Source: Ophiostoma sp. CBS 140.51 (taxonomy: Eukaryota > Ascomycota > Sordariomycetes > Ophiostomatales > Ophiostomataceae). Taken from it: 64,000 nt of DNA. The DNA is taken from assembly GCA_029298735.1 (NCBI GenBank), contig JANSLP010000014.1:124001-188000 (forward strand), written 5' to 3'. Positions 33,557 to 45,900 of this stretch are shown here, one piece after another (the stretch's first letter is position 1; each line of letters opens with the position of its first letter). The position numbers and the translations under genes were made by a program. Below the pieces are notes generated by a model that worked only from the letters and a program-made list of their open reading frames with translations, had not been told where the DNA came from and did not search any database.

Positions 33557-35207
33557 CGTGAGGATGAGGCGGTAAGTATCTCTTACTCAAGATTTATGAA
33601 CCTTTTTTGTGTCAATAAAAAATGTAAAAAAAAAGGTTGATGAGAAAGATGATGCAAAACTTCTCAAGGAAACAAGAGATGTCGTCGTCCTTCTTGTATG
33701 TCTTAGCGCAGGGACCATGGGCTAGGCAACAAACGGCAGACAAGCAAGGGCGGGTCTAAAGTCTGACTTTTGAACTCCCCAGCCTCGTTTCCCGCTGCAA
33801 CCTCATGTCACAATGTTACCTCTGTTTCTTTGCTTTTTCGTTCGCAGAGCCGCGTGAATTCAGCCTCAGTCCACGGTATTAGTACTGCTTTTCCGCTTGA
33901 AGCTCCGTCCGACTTCACAACAACACGCGAAACCTCGTCGTTGCCGTCGTGGCAGTGATTGTTGTCTGCGGAGTTCTTTTCGTCTTCTCGTCAGATTAGG
34001 CGAGCTGCACGTCGTGTGAGTCAAATGGCCTGGTGAGTCGTCGTGGGTTTGTATTCTCACTGTCTGTCGCGTGCCGTGTGCTCCGTTTTCGTAATTCAGT
34101 CTGAAGTCGTTGGGAGTCAACATCAACATCACAAAAGTTGAGGCTGAAAAAGGGGGCCCATGTTGACACCCAATGAAAGCATTTCTCACTAGGATGACGA
34201 GCAAAAACGGAAGGAGCGCGCCGAGTTCCAGACCGCTAAATGCTAAGGCGACGTGCCCCATTATTTAGGGCGTCCGCCCCACATATGACACGAGAAGCCT
34301 AACACCACGCTGCACAGCAGCATTCAAGTGTGTCATCTCATGAGGCCGTTCATTTCTCATCGTCTTTTCATGAATTTTTCATGAATTTTTCACGGGCCCT
34401 CTTGATATCAGATTACCCAAGACCTTCAGCTAGTTTTGGTATTCTTTTGACAATTTCTGACAGTGGTCATGGGCTCTGTTTTTTTAGTGGCTTTTATTTT
34501 TATTTATGTTTTATTCAAAAAAAAAATTTCAAAACAAAAGAAAAGAAAAGAAAAAAGAAACATTCTCCCGAATCTAAATTTAACATTTCGTCTTCTCGCG
34601 GCTTTCTGTTGGAGATATTTTAAATATATTTTACATGATTTTCATACTCATAGAACGGGGCTCGAAACCCCAACTATTTCGGCTTTTGTATTTGCTCGGC
34701 TTGACTTGTGACAGTCTCCCACACCCATCTGAGTTACATTCTGAGTACCACTTGTCTTCAGAATGAAACGGACAGTTAACTTCATGTGTCGTACTCACGT
34801 TGTCTTTTCCACGACTCCTTGGCGGCCTCCTCCAGCCTGTCATCGACACTTGGGATCGTTTTTATCTGACTTTGTTTATATTCTTACTCATGACTTCACT
34901 CTGGTCTTAATACCCCTTTACAACGCAACAGGTGCATACCCGCCGGCACGACGGTGCTGAACGCTCGGCACAACTGTAGTCAATGGGGTACCTTGCCACG
35001 CACTTGCCCATCGTCTAGACTGCTTCTTTTGGTAATTCACTCGGCATCAACAGTTCTTGTGCGGAACATCGGACACTTCACTATGTAGAGAGTTACAGAG
35101 TGGGACCGGAGACATCGTGCAGACTCTGATCTCGCGATGGTGTGAAGAAACTATATGGTCATGCGAGCAGATATGCCGTGTCTCATTCAAGATGTTCGGA
35201 ACAAAAG

Positions 35208-35297
35208 GAGAAGGACGAGAAAAAACAAGGTGGAGAAGGACGAGAAAAAACAAGGTGGAGAAGGACGAGAAAAAACAAGGTGGAGAAGGACGAGAAA
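35208..35297. repeat. 25-nt purine-rich tandem repeat (3.6 copies)
   Basis: Units begin with GAGAAGGACGAGAAAAAACA at 35208, 35233 and 35258 with a partial fourth at 35283. Copies are virtually identical, suggesting recent expansion. Confidence 0.9.
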
Positions 35298-38062
35298 GGC
35301 AAGGGAGCCCGATCGGTGCTAATGAACACTTGCATACTTCGTACGTGGACAGAAAAGTTAGAACGAGAAAGACCACGAGAGCGGGCCGTCGGGATCGATG
35401 TGGAGAGAATGAGAATTAGTCGAGGATGCTTCCGCGGTCGTTCCGGCAGGCAGGGCATTCATCCCAAGACCAGAGAATATCAAGGCCGAGAACGTGCCTC
35501 AAAAGTGGATTGTAGGGTTACGGCGGCGGCTATTTTGTCTTTCCTGGTCGTCATCCTCGGGCACAGTCAAGATTGAGTCGAGACCGTGCGCAGCATTCTT
35601 TTCTGTCTTGACGACGTACTTTCCTCCACTTTGTTGACCTGGTCTAGTGATCGCCATAGCAAGCGCGCTGGACAATGGAGCTGCAGGACCGAGAGAACAG
35701 ATGCAGTAAGTTCTTTCACTTGGCAAGATACAGTACTCCGTACGCCGTATTTCCCCCTTTTCTCTTCCCAATATCTGTATCATCCTGCAGTGATACGCTG
35801 TGCTGAGCACAACCACGGCGTCAATAATAGGGGGCATGAACTACATATCCGGTGTGCTCAGACACCCACTGTCTATTTTATACAAAGTATGCACTTCACA
35901 CTGTGCCCCAAATGCAAAATTCTTTGATCAATCGGCCGCACGCTCTACCCGCCGGTCAGATATCAATCGTATGCGGCTTGCCGAAGAGGAGTCCTTTTTG
36001 AAAGTGTCTTGGTGTGCACCAGAGGCACACTGCTGGCGCGCACTCGCTCGGACATGGGCATTGTGCTTGATAAATAAAATAAAGACTACAAAGCATCACC
36101 AGGCTGAATGATCCCTGCCCCCCAGAAGAATAAACATTTGTTCAATATGAGAATGGCCGACGGAAGGCATCTTGCGAACAGACATAAACAAATTCTACAA
36201 GCGATGAGACACTTGTCTTTGCACTTGGACTGGACTTTTTACTGTGGCGTATGAATTGGTTTTAGTTTTAATAGAAAATGCTCACAAATTGGTATTGCTT
36301 GGATGGACAACTATCTCTGGCCATGATCTGGTCTCTTCTTCCTTTTCTTTACATAAATGGAGGGGCTGGCACGAACAAAACAAACACAAAAAAAAAGCCA
36401 TCGGACAACGGCCGCAGAAATGCGACCGCCTTTAGTTCCTTGGTGTTTTTATCTCGAAAATAAATACAAAGACGAGCGGAGACGACAGAGGAGAAGAACG
36501 TGATGCATCGTGTGCTGCATGTCGCCTGCACGTCGGTCCTTTCATCCTTTTCATTTTCCTCCTTCTCGCACTCGAAAATCGCATTCGTGTTTATTCAACT
36601 CTACGGACACGTCTACGTACACGAATTGGGACGCAGACCGAACGATGGCCTGCAGTTGCATGCATGTTGATGAAGACGAGAGAGGATGGGAGAGGAATAA
36701 AAGAGAGAAGAGGACAAAATGTGGAGACATGTGTTGTTTCTGTGATGTAATTGGCCAGACACTTTTTTGGATCCACTGAAAGTGGACCATTGCCCGCGCA
36801 GCCAATCCGCGGACCGCTGCAACCCTGCTGAGATGGGCACACTAGGCGGTCGTCGGCCAATGGCAGCGCCGAGTTAGACGCCCTCACTCGTTCCTTCCCA
36901 TGCTCGCCATGCCGCGTCGATGGTGACCTCTTTCCTCTTGGGACTGCAAGCAGCCAATACCACGCGTGCCTTGCCATATCACACATTGTTTTTTTGCAGT
37001 AAACTTTTATTCTTCATGCTGCGCTGTATCCTGCACCATAGCCAGGTTGATCACCTCGCTCAGCACATCTGCCCGTGCCTTTCTCATTTCTCTCGGTGCC
37101 GTCGACTTCGACCTCGACCCCTGTCAGCTGGCCCCCATCACAGCACACGAATAGCCGCCGAACATGCAGTAGCTTCCTTTTATCTGTCTGACTAGTCTTT
37201 ATTTTTTTTGTTTCTTTCCGTCGTCTTTCTTGCTCTCCTCTTCAACAGCCGTCACCCCCCTGATCTTATTTCTGTCCGCTCCTCCAGCTGTGATATCGAT
37301 CTCGCTAGGACCGGGGGCTTGCTCTTTTGGATGCTTGGATGCCAACATGGAATGTTCCTCTAATTCAATGTGACGACGAATCCAGAACTTGACTGGCCTT
37401 TCTGGGCTGCCCATTCCCCGGCACACCTTTTTTGTTTCTTTTGTTTCTCTCGGGCGTTCCCCATCTCATGTCTTTCGTCACCCCTGCCACAGACCCTCAT
37501 TGGCTCTTCACTTGTTTTCTTCGATCTCGTCACGCATTTCATTTTCCAGCGTGGGTCAGAGAGGAAGACTTCTTTCTCAACTTTGTTTCCTCAGCTCTCG
37601 CGTAACATCTCCCATCTGCAGGCTTCCTCGTGGGCACATCGTAGTCGCGCCGTGCAGGCCGTGCAACGCTGCATGCAGCGTGCTGTGCTGTGATGACCGG
37701 AGATGGGGGCCTTTTCTTTTGCCTTTACGTATTTTTTCTCTCTCTGTCTTTGATTTCTTGCTCTTTTGATTTCCTCCCCACCATGTTTGCCGTTGCTCGT
37801 GCGCTGACCTGCATGCTGTGCACCGCATGGCAGAGTTGGGGGCGGCTATGCGGGTCTTGGACAGGGGAGCAAATAAGAAAGAGGGAAGAAAGTTAAGTGG
37901 CCTTGTGAAAAGAGAAAAGAGGAAAAGAAAGAGATACCACCGAAAGGTCCATTGTATCGATGTGGGTGGGACTGGCCTTGCCAGCCGGCCACCAACGGCC
38001 ACCCGCCTGGCCCCCCTCCACCCAGCGTCTCCTCTCACATCTTGTCCATCTCGCCAACCCGT

Positions 38063-38069
38063 TATATAA
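38063..38069 (+). promoter_or_regulatory. TATA box candidate of esdC
   Basis: TATATAA followed by a C/T-rich run, about 480 bp upstream of the start codon; fungal genes often have such long leaders. Confidence 0.4.
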
Positions 38070-38548
38070 GTCGCCTTGCCGCCCGCCTCCTTTCTCATTT
38101 CCTCTTCTTCTCTTTTTCTTTCTTCAGCAAGTTTTTTATCTTCAAAGGCCAGTCGTTGTTTGTTCGTGCTCTTTTTTCCCCCTTTCCTCTTTCTCTCTCT
38201 CACCCCCTAGAGCCGGTCTCTAATCTTAATTACACTCTCACTCTCACCACCATATACACATCAATCTCAAAGTACTCAGTTCGCCGGTCGTTCTGTGTCT
38301 TGTTTAATAAACAATTTTCTGCCTTTCCCTTGCCCACCAAACTTTCCAGTTCTTGTTCCGGTAACAAGAGCGAACTTTCAGTCTTTTTTCTTCTTCTTCA
38401 TTGAATCAGGAAAAAAAACTTGTCCATCTTTTTCAAGACTACCATTCTTTTCAGAATCTTAATAATTTTTTCGTCTTTTTGACATTTTCAAACCTCCTTT
38501 TTTATACACCCTTTTTACCGCTTTTTCAACCCCTTCTTTCCAATCAAA

Positions 38549-39448
38549 ATGTCGACCGTCCAGCTTTCCTTCAACCTCCGCGTCTCTTCCAGCGTCAAGA
38601 CCGTGCACCTGCTCGGCTCCTGGGACAACTATGTTGGCCAGCTCCCGCTGTCCAAGGACAAGTCCGCCTCCAAGTCCGGCTCGTGGAAGGGCACTTTCCG
38701 CTTCCAGGGCAACACCCTCGAGGCCGGCCAGCGCTACTGGTACTACTACATCATCGACGGCTACCATGCGTCGCACAACCCCAGCGAGAAGTCCACGCTC
38801 GAGCCCACCACCGGCCGCGAGTTGAACGTTCTTGATGTGCCCAAGGCCAAGTCCTCGTCTTCCTCCAAGTCGTCGTCGTCCAAGATCTCCTCCAGCCACA
38901 AGTCTTCTTCTTCGTCCTCCCGCCACTCTTCCAAGGACAAGAAGCGCAGCTCCCACGCCGAGATCCCCAAGGGCCGCCCCCTGTCCACCTCCCAGATCAA
39001 GTGCCCCAAGCCCCAGTCTCCCCACGCCACCCGCAACATCCTCACTGCCGACTACGACCTGTCTGAGCTCTCTGAGCAGTTCGCCGCCACCGGCTTCGAG
39101 GACGACGAGTACAACGCCAACGCTGTCGTCTACGACGGCGACTACGCCGAGGACGCTGCCTACGTCACTGCCGACTACGGTGTCCTTAGCGGCTCCGACC
39201 TGTCCTACTCGTCCGACGACGCCAGCAGCGTCAGCTCTGGTGCCCACTCGAGCATGTCCGGCTACAGCACCCCCGGCTCCGACTACAGCTCCTGCACCTG
39301 CGAGCGCTACGGCATCACCCGCAAGGGCGACCGCGTCCGCATCGACTGCGGCGGTGCTCGCTGCGGCTACGACGACGAGTGCTCGTCGTCCGAGGACGAG
39401 GAGATCTGCGCCACCTCGTCGCGCCGCAACGGCATCATTGTTTCGTGA
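38549..39448 (+). CDS. esdC: EsdC-like protein with AMPK-type glycogen-binding domain
   Basis: Single exon, 299 residues. Residues 3-97 form an E-set/CBM48-like domain as in the AMPK beta subunit: VQLSFNLRVSSSVKTVHLLG, GSWDNY, GSWKGTFRF and RYWYYYIIDGY. A Ser/Lys-rich linker (100-135) follows, then a conserved PLSTSQIKCPKPQSP segment, an acidic Tyr-rich region and a C-terminal Cys cluster (CTCERYG...RIDCGGARCGYDDEC, about 250-278). This layout is that of Aspergillus nidulans EsdC, required for early sexual development. The orthologue is often mislabelled GTP-binding protein although no P-loop is visible here either. The codon bias is extreme (nearly all C/G-ending), suggesting high expression. 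The start has the context CAAAATGTC. Confidence 0.88.
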   Translation: MSTVQLSFNLRVSSSVKTVHLLGSWDNYVGQLPLSKDKSASKSGSWKGTFRFQGNTLEAGQRYWYYYIIDGYHASHNPSEKSTLEPTTGRELNVLDVPKAKSSSSSKSSSSKISSSHKSSSSSSRHSSKDKKRSSHAEIPKGRPLSTSQIKCPKPQSPHATRNILTADYDLSELSEQFAATGFEDDEYNANAVVYDGDYAEDAAYVTADYGVLSGSDLSYSSDDASSVSSGAHSSMSGYSTPGSDYSSCTCERYGITRKGDRVRIDCGGARCGYDDECSSSEDEEICATSSRRNGIIVS

Positions 39449-41755
39449 ATGAACTGCCTGCCAATCGGTGTTGCTGCTGCTGCTGCTGTTAATAATACGA
39501 TGACGATCTTTGAGACGACGAGATGACGACGACATTACGACTTTTGACGATTGATGAATGACCTCCCATGCCAACCCCATGAAAAGAAAATCAAAAAGGA
39601 CCGCGCCGCTTTACTTGGAAAGCCGCCCTTCTTGTCTTGTGTTCTAGGCGGTCATTCGCATCGACAGATTCGTTTCTTGTTGTTGCCATCTGCCCAGCAA
39701 AGGGAATTCCTCATGAGTGTTTTGCCTCGTGCATCCACTCTCTGGTACCTGAACCCCCCGACGCGGCTCGTTCCTCTCCTTATCGAGCCGCGGAAAGAAG
39801 AACCCAACCCCCTGAAGAAGCAAAAAGGGAACGAATGAATGAGAAAGGAAATCAAGAGAAAAGAGAAGTAAAAATTCAAAACCCCCAAAAAGAACTCGAA
39901 AAGAATTTGACGGCAAGTCCTCTCCTCCTGGATTGTCTGCCCACACCCCATCTTCATCCTTGGATAAGTTTTGTTTTGTTTCATTGCCTCAAAAAGAGAA
40001 AAAGAACGAACCCCTCAGTTTTTGCCACACGCACTTCGCCTGGGCTTGTCTTGGTCTACTTTTTGACGACAAGACGGGTAGGCCGAAGACGTGCATACAC
40101 TCCTCTCCTTTCCCCATTTCCGTTGTGGCCAGAGAAGAGATGAAAGGGCCTCGAGCTGGTCCCGTTGTTCCTTCTTCTCCTATCCGTCTTGCTACTTGGA
40201 AGACATACCCTAAAAGAGAGACTTGTGTGTGCTCATCTTGCTTGGCCATCTTGCTTCCTCACAGCGAGCCGTCGACGCGTGCCCACCTTTCCCTTTTTTG
40301 CAACATCGCCAAAATACAGAAAAACAAACAAAACAGATAAAAAATTGCTTTTCATGTCTTTTCCGCAACACACCTTCCCCCTGTCATTATTCCTTTTTTG
40401 ACTGCCCCCAAAACCAACCAATACAAGCTGGGTCGATACTGCGGCCCCTCACGAAAAAGATTCAGAGTTTTCTGTCTTCTTTTCGTGTGTCTCTAATCCC
40501 CATTTTTGCGCTTGCGTTGTTTTCCCATTTTGCTCGTTCGCATTGCCCTTTGCATGTTTTGTCTTCTGTTGCAACAAAAGACTTTGGCCTTCCACGTCTG
40601 CATTGCACAGAATAATATTTACCCTGTCAACCTGCCGAGGCACTAATTTTTCTTCTGTGAAGGGGAAACTCTTCTCAAAGATCAATAGACCAGCCGAGGA
40701 AAACCATTTTTGTCAATAGTTTTTGGCCTCAGACGAGGGACAGACCACCTGAGCCAGCCAGCCATAGATATCATTAAAGATACCACCTTGTCAAGATAAA
40801 AACCAGAAAAAAAACAAACATGGGGCAAGAGCCATAGTCCAGATAGTTTTTCTCTTTCTCTTGTCCCAGAGGGCAATGGGTAGAGGACGCTTGAACCTAT
40901 TCATTCTATATTGGAGTCCATTTGCAAGTGAAGGTGATAAATGTGGTAACGTGTGAATATAATTGACCTGATGCATACTCCGTACCGTATTTCCCTGTTC
41001 GTCTGTCAGCCTTTTTCGAACCCTCGCCCAGCATTGCCCGATCGAGCGACGTCACGCTTGAGAAGACAAGCGGTTAAGCTTCCCCCACCACGGCGGACAC
41101 TGTTACGGTTTTTGGGGTCCCCATCTTGCCGTTTTATTCATGAGCTATTGCAGCCCATTTTGGAATTTTTGCTGCTAACAAAAGCCGGCCAAGAAGTAAA
41201 AAAAATGACCGGCGTCATTTTCCGGTAGCTTTTGATTGATGGCTTTGCTGGCTTCGGTTCTCGGTGTAAATGGGCGCGCGTGGCGTCGACTTGAGACAGA
41301 CCGAGAATATTGAGCTTGAAGAAAAGGAGATGAGAGATCTAAACTTTTGTGAGAATTTTGTAAAATTTTCTTCTCTTTTTCTCTTTCTCGCCATTCCCCC
41401 CTCGAGAACAATGATTGCTTGTCGTCTGTCCACCGCACCTTCTTTATAACGTCGTACCTGCCCTCTCACTTCACCCCCCTGAACAGCGGGGTCGCTCTGT
41501 CCTTTTTTAGATCTGCACCGCCAACTGCCAGCTCTAGCACCACCGCACAAAGAAAGAACAGGGGGCGCGCCGCGTATCTACCCCAACCCCGCGCCGTGCC
41601 TTCCCAACCCAACGGCCTCAACTGTTACGTTTGAGACGAAGTAAAAAAGGGGGCAATTAGTCTCCAACAAAACGACATATACTACTCAATTGACAGTAGC
41701 TTGCTACACGATAACACAGCACATACAACCATACAACGCTCACATACCTCACACC
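39449..41755. other. Intergenic between esdC and amidohydrolase
   Basis: esdC 3' region with a CTG microsatellite (39471-39490), then mixed purine/pyrimidine DNA. A TACTCCGTAC-CGTATTTCCC element lies at 40976-40995. No convincing gene. Confidence 0.6.
39471..39490. repeat. (CTG)n microsatellite in the esdC 3' region
   Basis: About six TGC/CTG triplets 23 bp after the stop codon. Confidence 0.85.
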
Positions 41756-42937
41756 ATGCCTGCCTACGATTCGCCGCCGTTCATTGTGGACTCGCACATC
41801 CACCTGTACGACACAGATGCCCTGGATGGCCTTTCGTGGCTCAAGAAGGGCGACCAGCTGTACCGCCCGACGACTGTCAACGACTATGTGAACGCCGTCA
41901 ACAACAAGCTGGACAAGGAGGAGAAGGCGGGCGAGGAAAAGAATGATGGCGAAGAGGCGGAGGAGGAGAAGGAGGGCGACGACATCCCGTCCGGCCCTCG
42001 TGTCGGCTACATCTTCATCGAGTGTGACCGCAAGAACGGCACCAACGGCGACGACTGGACAGGACCTCTCGAGGAGGTGGCGTATCTGCGCCGTGTCGTC
42101 GAGGCCGAGGCCGAGGCTGCCACCTCTGCCACCTCAACACAGGCCCGCTGCTTGGCTATCGTGCCTTGGGCGCCTGTCCACTCCGGCCCCGAAGCTCTGG
42201 AGAAGTACCTTGAGAAGGTCGAGGAGACGGCCGGCCCCATCGTCTTTCCGCGCATTCGTGGCTTCCGCTACCTCGTGCAGGACAAGCCCAATGGCACCAT
42301 GCTGACCGACAACTTTGTCGAGTCCCTCAAACTGCTCGGTCGCCGCGGCTACTCGTTCGACCTGGGCGTCGACCAGCACCGCCGTGGCCGCACGCAAATG
42401 GCCGAGGCCGTCGCGCTTGTCGAGAAGGTGCACGGCCCGGACGGTGGTGTGCCCGAGGACGAGAAGGTTGTCTTGGTCATCAACCACATGGCCAAGCCCG
42501 ACATTACTGTGCTGACGCCGCACTCCGACCGCGGCTTTGCTGCGTGGCGCGATACCATGTTCTCGCTGGCCAAGACGAGCCCGGACCACATCTTTATGAA
42601 GGTGTCGGGTCTCTTCTCCGAGATGCCGCCAGCCCTCTATGGCCAGGAGCCGTCGGCCTTCTTTGCGGCGACGTACCCGTGGCTGGCAGTGCTGCTGGCA
42701 GCGTTTGGCGCGCAACGACTCATGTTTGGCAGCGACTGGCCGGTGTGCACGATCCCTTACGGCAAGCACGACCCTCCTGCGCCCGAGAAGCCGCGGACAC
42801 CGGGTGAGGTGGGCGCGTGGAACAAGTGGCGGAGTGTGGTGGCATACCTGAGCTACATGGCGACGCTGAGCTCGGACGACGAGGCTATGCTCTGGGGCGG
42901 CACGGCCGTTAAGGCTTACGGTCTGGACAAGAACTAG
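41756..42937 (+). CDS. Amidohydrolase_2 family protein (sugar-lactonase-like)
   Basis: Single exon, 393 residues. The metal-binding signatures of the amidohydrolase TIM barrel are present: HxH at His14/His16 (VDSHIHLYD), VINHMAKPD with His244, and FGSDWPV with Asp327. This set resembles the group of L-rhamnono/L-fucono-lactonases and related hydrolases (family PF04909). Residues about 55-80 form a Glu/Lys/Asp-rich insertion (EEKNDGEEAEEEKEGDD) not needed for the barrel. Substrate cannot be named; no sugar-catabolism neighbour is visible. No signal peptide, so cytosolic. Start: the ATG with context CACCATGCC at 41756; the longer frame upstream starts only at TTG. Confidence 0.88.
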   Translation: MPAYDSPPFIVDSHIHLYDTDALDGLSWLKKGDQLYRPTTVNDYVNAVNNKLDKEEKAGEEKNDGEEAEEEKEGDDIPSGPRVGYIFIECDRKNGTNGDDWTGPLEEVAYLRRVVEAEAEAATSATSTQARCLAIVPWAPVHSGPEALEKYLEKVEETAGPIVFPRIRGFRYLVQDKPNGTMLTDNFVESLKLLGRRGYSFDLGVDQHRRGRTQMAEAVALVEKVHGPDGGVPEDEKVVLVINHMAKPDITVLTPHSDRGFAAWRDTMFSLAKTSPDHIFMKVSGLFSEMPPALYGQEPSAFFAATYPWLAVLLAAFGAQRLMFGSDWPVCTIPYGKHDPPAPEKPRTPGEVGAWNKWRSVVAYLSYMATLSSDDEAMLWGGTAVKAYGLDKN

Positions 42938-45900
42938 AGGCGGAAATGGGAGCATAAAGAAATGAAAATGTTATTTTACGAGCTTTACAATGGAATTTTT
43001 GGTTCATGGGTTAATCTCTATGATACGATATGCTACGCCGTACTTTGCTGTCATGACTGGAGGTGCTTCTGTCTACGTCTTGCTTTGCAACTCAAACCCC
43101 GAGTGGTGAACGTTTTGTTCATGTCTGGCCGAGAGCACGGGTTCGGGGTATGGGCGTCAGTATGTGCACGGATGTGTCTGTAGTGGACATAGACGTGGAC
43201 GTGGTCGCGGTCGCGGTTGAACGGACGGGCTACACCGCAACTTTGCTCAGACGTGTGTGTGCTTAGTTCTGCCCACCTTGCAGGGCAACAGTACGCAAGC
43301 AAGACTGAAGACTAGATGCAAACAAGGATATACAGAAAATCTGATGGCGCACGACAAGAGGGGAACGATTAGTCCTGGTTTTCTCGATGGTCTGCACTCT
43401 TTACGACGGTATCTTAAATACAGCATTATTTATGCCACGTTTTATTCACCTGCGAGTAATCTAATAGCTATATTCTGATCACCCCTATTGCGGCTGAAAG
43501 TCAACAAGGAAGGCCATGGACAAATGTCCCGTCGGCAATATCGGTCGAACAGGATCTGCTTTGTTCCTCTTCCTGCCTTCTTGTCACGGAACACAGAAAG
43601 AAGCTGATCAGCCAAAAAAAGGAAAAATATAAGACGGAAATGTCAGAAATATGGTAATCTCCAACCCGAGGTTGTCTTTCCATCCCATCTTCCATATTTT
43701 TCATCGCTGCCTTTCCTTTCCACTCTCACACGGGCCGCGTTCCAGAAGGACGGGAAAATCTGGGGTAAAGAACGCATTTCCCGCATTTCTCCCGCGGGAC
43801 AGAATGAATTTTGTCATATTTTCCAAAGCTCTGTCCTGATCTTGGTTCTCGACTTTTGCGATATTTTCACAAGAAAAAAAGCAGGGCACTGCCGGTGATC
43901 AGACACGACATCGAGTAACTTGAACGAGTGTGTTCGTTGTACACCGGTGTCTGCCTGCCCGCTCAGGACAGGTCCTCGGACGGATGCTACTCTCACTCGG
44001 ACTGTTATTTCCTCCAAGGTCTGACGAGATACGACGTATGTTGTACAAGAAGGATGGGCATACATACAACAGCGGCACTGCCTATTCTTGTGCTCAGAGA
44101 ATGTGTCCTCGAGCAAATGTTGAGCAACAATCATCTGCGCTCTGCTCTGACTGTCCGGGCCACAGGAAACCCTCTTAGACATGTATTTACGGTAGTCCTA
44201 CTCCATACAGCAGGATGTCGGGGTATGTGCACTGAGTATGGAGAAAAGGGTACGAGACATAAAACCGTTATAGACTCACCGGTCTGGAGAGACATCTGCC
44301 GCGTTCGGTGCAAGACAGACGACGTCAACATGAGGAAAACTCAAGGATGCCGGGTGTATGAGCATGAGCTGCATGGGTGCCGGATTTGTCGACTTCTCCG
44401 CATATTCACCCTCTTTCGTTAATCTTCCACTTCGTCTACCTTTTCTTGTTACCCTTTTGTCTCGAGCAACGTCTTGAAAAGTCTGGGGAAGGGGGGACAG
44501 GAAAAGGTAAGGAGACCTGACAAGACAGTGTCGCCGACGATGATGTCGTAGTGATTATGCTGTCTTGTCTTGGATTCCTCACCCCATCCGTCGACCATCG
44601 TGATGTAGATGGGGATATCCAGGGATATCTGGAGATATGGACGTAGCGAAAGACGGATGAAGATGGAGATATCGAGATAGGCGACGATAACGGTGGGAAA
44701 GAGAAGCTGTCCAGAGACAATCTCCTTATATCAAAGTCCGGGGATAATCCACCGTTTTGGGCAGAATGCTGGAGAAAGGTTGTCGAGTGAGACAAAATTT
44801 GCAAAGGTGAGACAAGGCGTAAAGAGAAAGAGAGATCGATAAGACGACTGGATGAAAAGTCAGCGCAAAATACTCTAAGTGCCAGCGAACACCACTTGCG
44901 ATGACCAAGGCCTGTTTCACAGCACAAAGACAATATCAAGGCGAACAGTTACAAGTACAAAAAAGTGAAGCGGTACGAGAGAATAACGGCAGATCGGGAG
45001 ATTTATGATAGGAAACAATAAAACAGAATAAAATCAAAGGGGAATAGACAAGCAAAAAGACACCTCCAATATCCCGCGCCATGCCAACTCAGCACATCGG
45101 AGCATGTATCCGGTATTCCCCCTTGTCCGCCTCATCTATTGTCACCCAACTCACCGCCTCGATTTTTCGTAAATATTCAAATGCCTTGAAAACAATGATG
45201 CCTGTCCGTGGGGGAACGGCTGTTGTGACAGCCTCTGTGCTAACGTATCCTTTTTCTTTCCATTCACTTTCACCCGGACTAACCCCCGTGTAGGCTGTCT
45301 ACGGCTATAATTTCCCTAGAATTTCGTATGCAACATATCTTATGTCTTCTTTCCTATCACGATTTGTTTTTCTTTCCGTCTCTTTCTTTCGTTTTATTAC
45401 CGCCCGGACCTGACCAAGCGCGCCCGCTAATGCCGACGCCACGGCCTATTGACAGCGCACCAAACTCGCCAAATACAGGCACGATAGGCACCAGGTGCGC
45501 TAAAACATCCAGGCCAGGTCCAGCCAGGTCTCAGCAAGGCCTGTCCTGGTCTGGGTGCACGCTCAGTAACCACTAGACGCTAGCGCTATTATGGGGGGAC
45601 GGCACGCCCCCTTTCAGCGCTTTAGCGCCATATTATTGATTGTACAAGTAACAACGTCTTTCTTGACAGGCATCTTCCCGTCGATTCCGGCGGGCAATGC
45701 CAACAGAAACGGCAAAGCTGCAAAACAAGTTTGATAAGTCGAGACGATGAGCCGTCGAGTACCTGATCGTACTGACTTCTACCCCGATGTGTAGCTCTAT
45801 TATTACCCCACAAAGTAACGCGTGTCCCCAGGCGTCTGGGCCGTTTCATGCTATAAGACACACCTGTAATACGACATACTGCAATACGCTGTATGAATAT

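Larger units (their letters stand above)
33557..38548. other. 5 kb intergenic region upstream of esdC
   Basis: No gene seen. It holds an 11-nt direct repeat with TCATGAATTTT (34368-34390), a tRNA-like box arrangement (34655-34750, minus), a 25-nt tandem repeat (35208-35297) and a TACTCCGTAC element (35734-35755). From about 38.06 kb to the ATG the DNA is C/T-rich and probably the esdC leader. Confidence 0.6.

Noticed and set aside
38459..39580. 373-codon open frame on the minus strand opposite esdC
   Set aside because: Shadow of the strongly C/G-ending codons of esdC; its Ala/Val/Gly repeats are the complement of coding sequence and no start or splice context supports it.
42134..42955. 273-codon minus-strand frame opposite the amidohydrolase
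   Set aside because: Antisense shadow of a gene with clear metal-binding motifs on the other strand.
43928..44422. 164-codon plus-strand frame rich in Cys and Arg
   Set aside because: Composition follows local DNA, competing frames overlap, and no motif is recognised.
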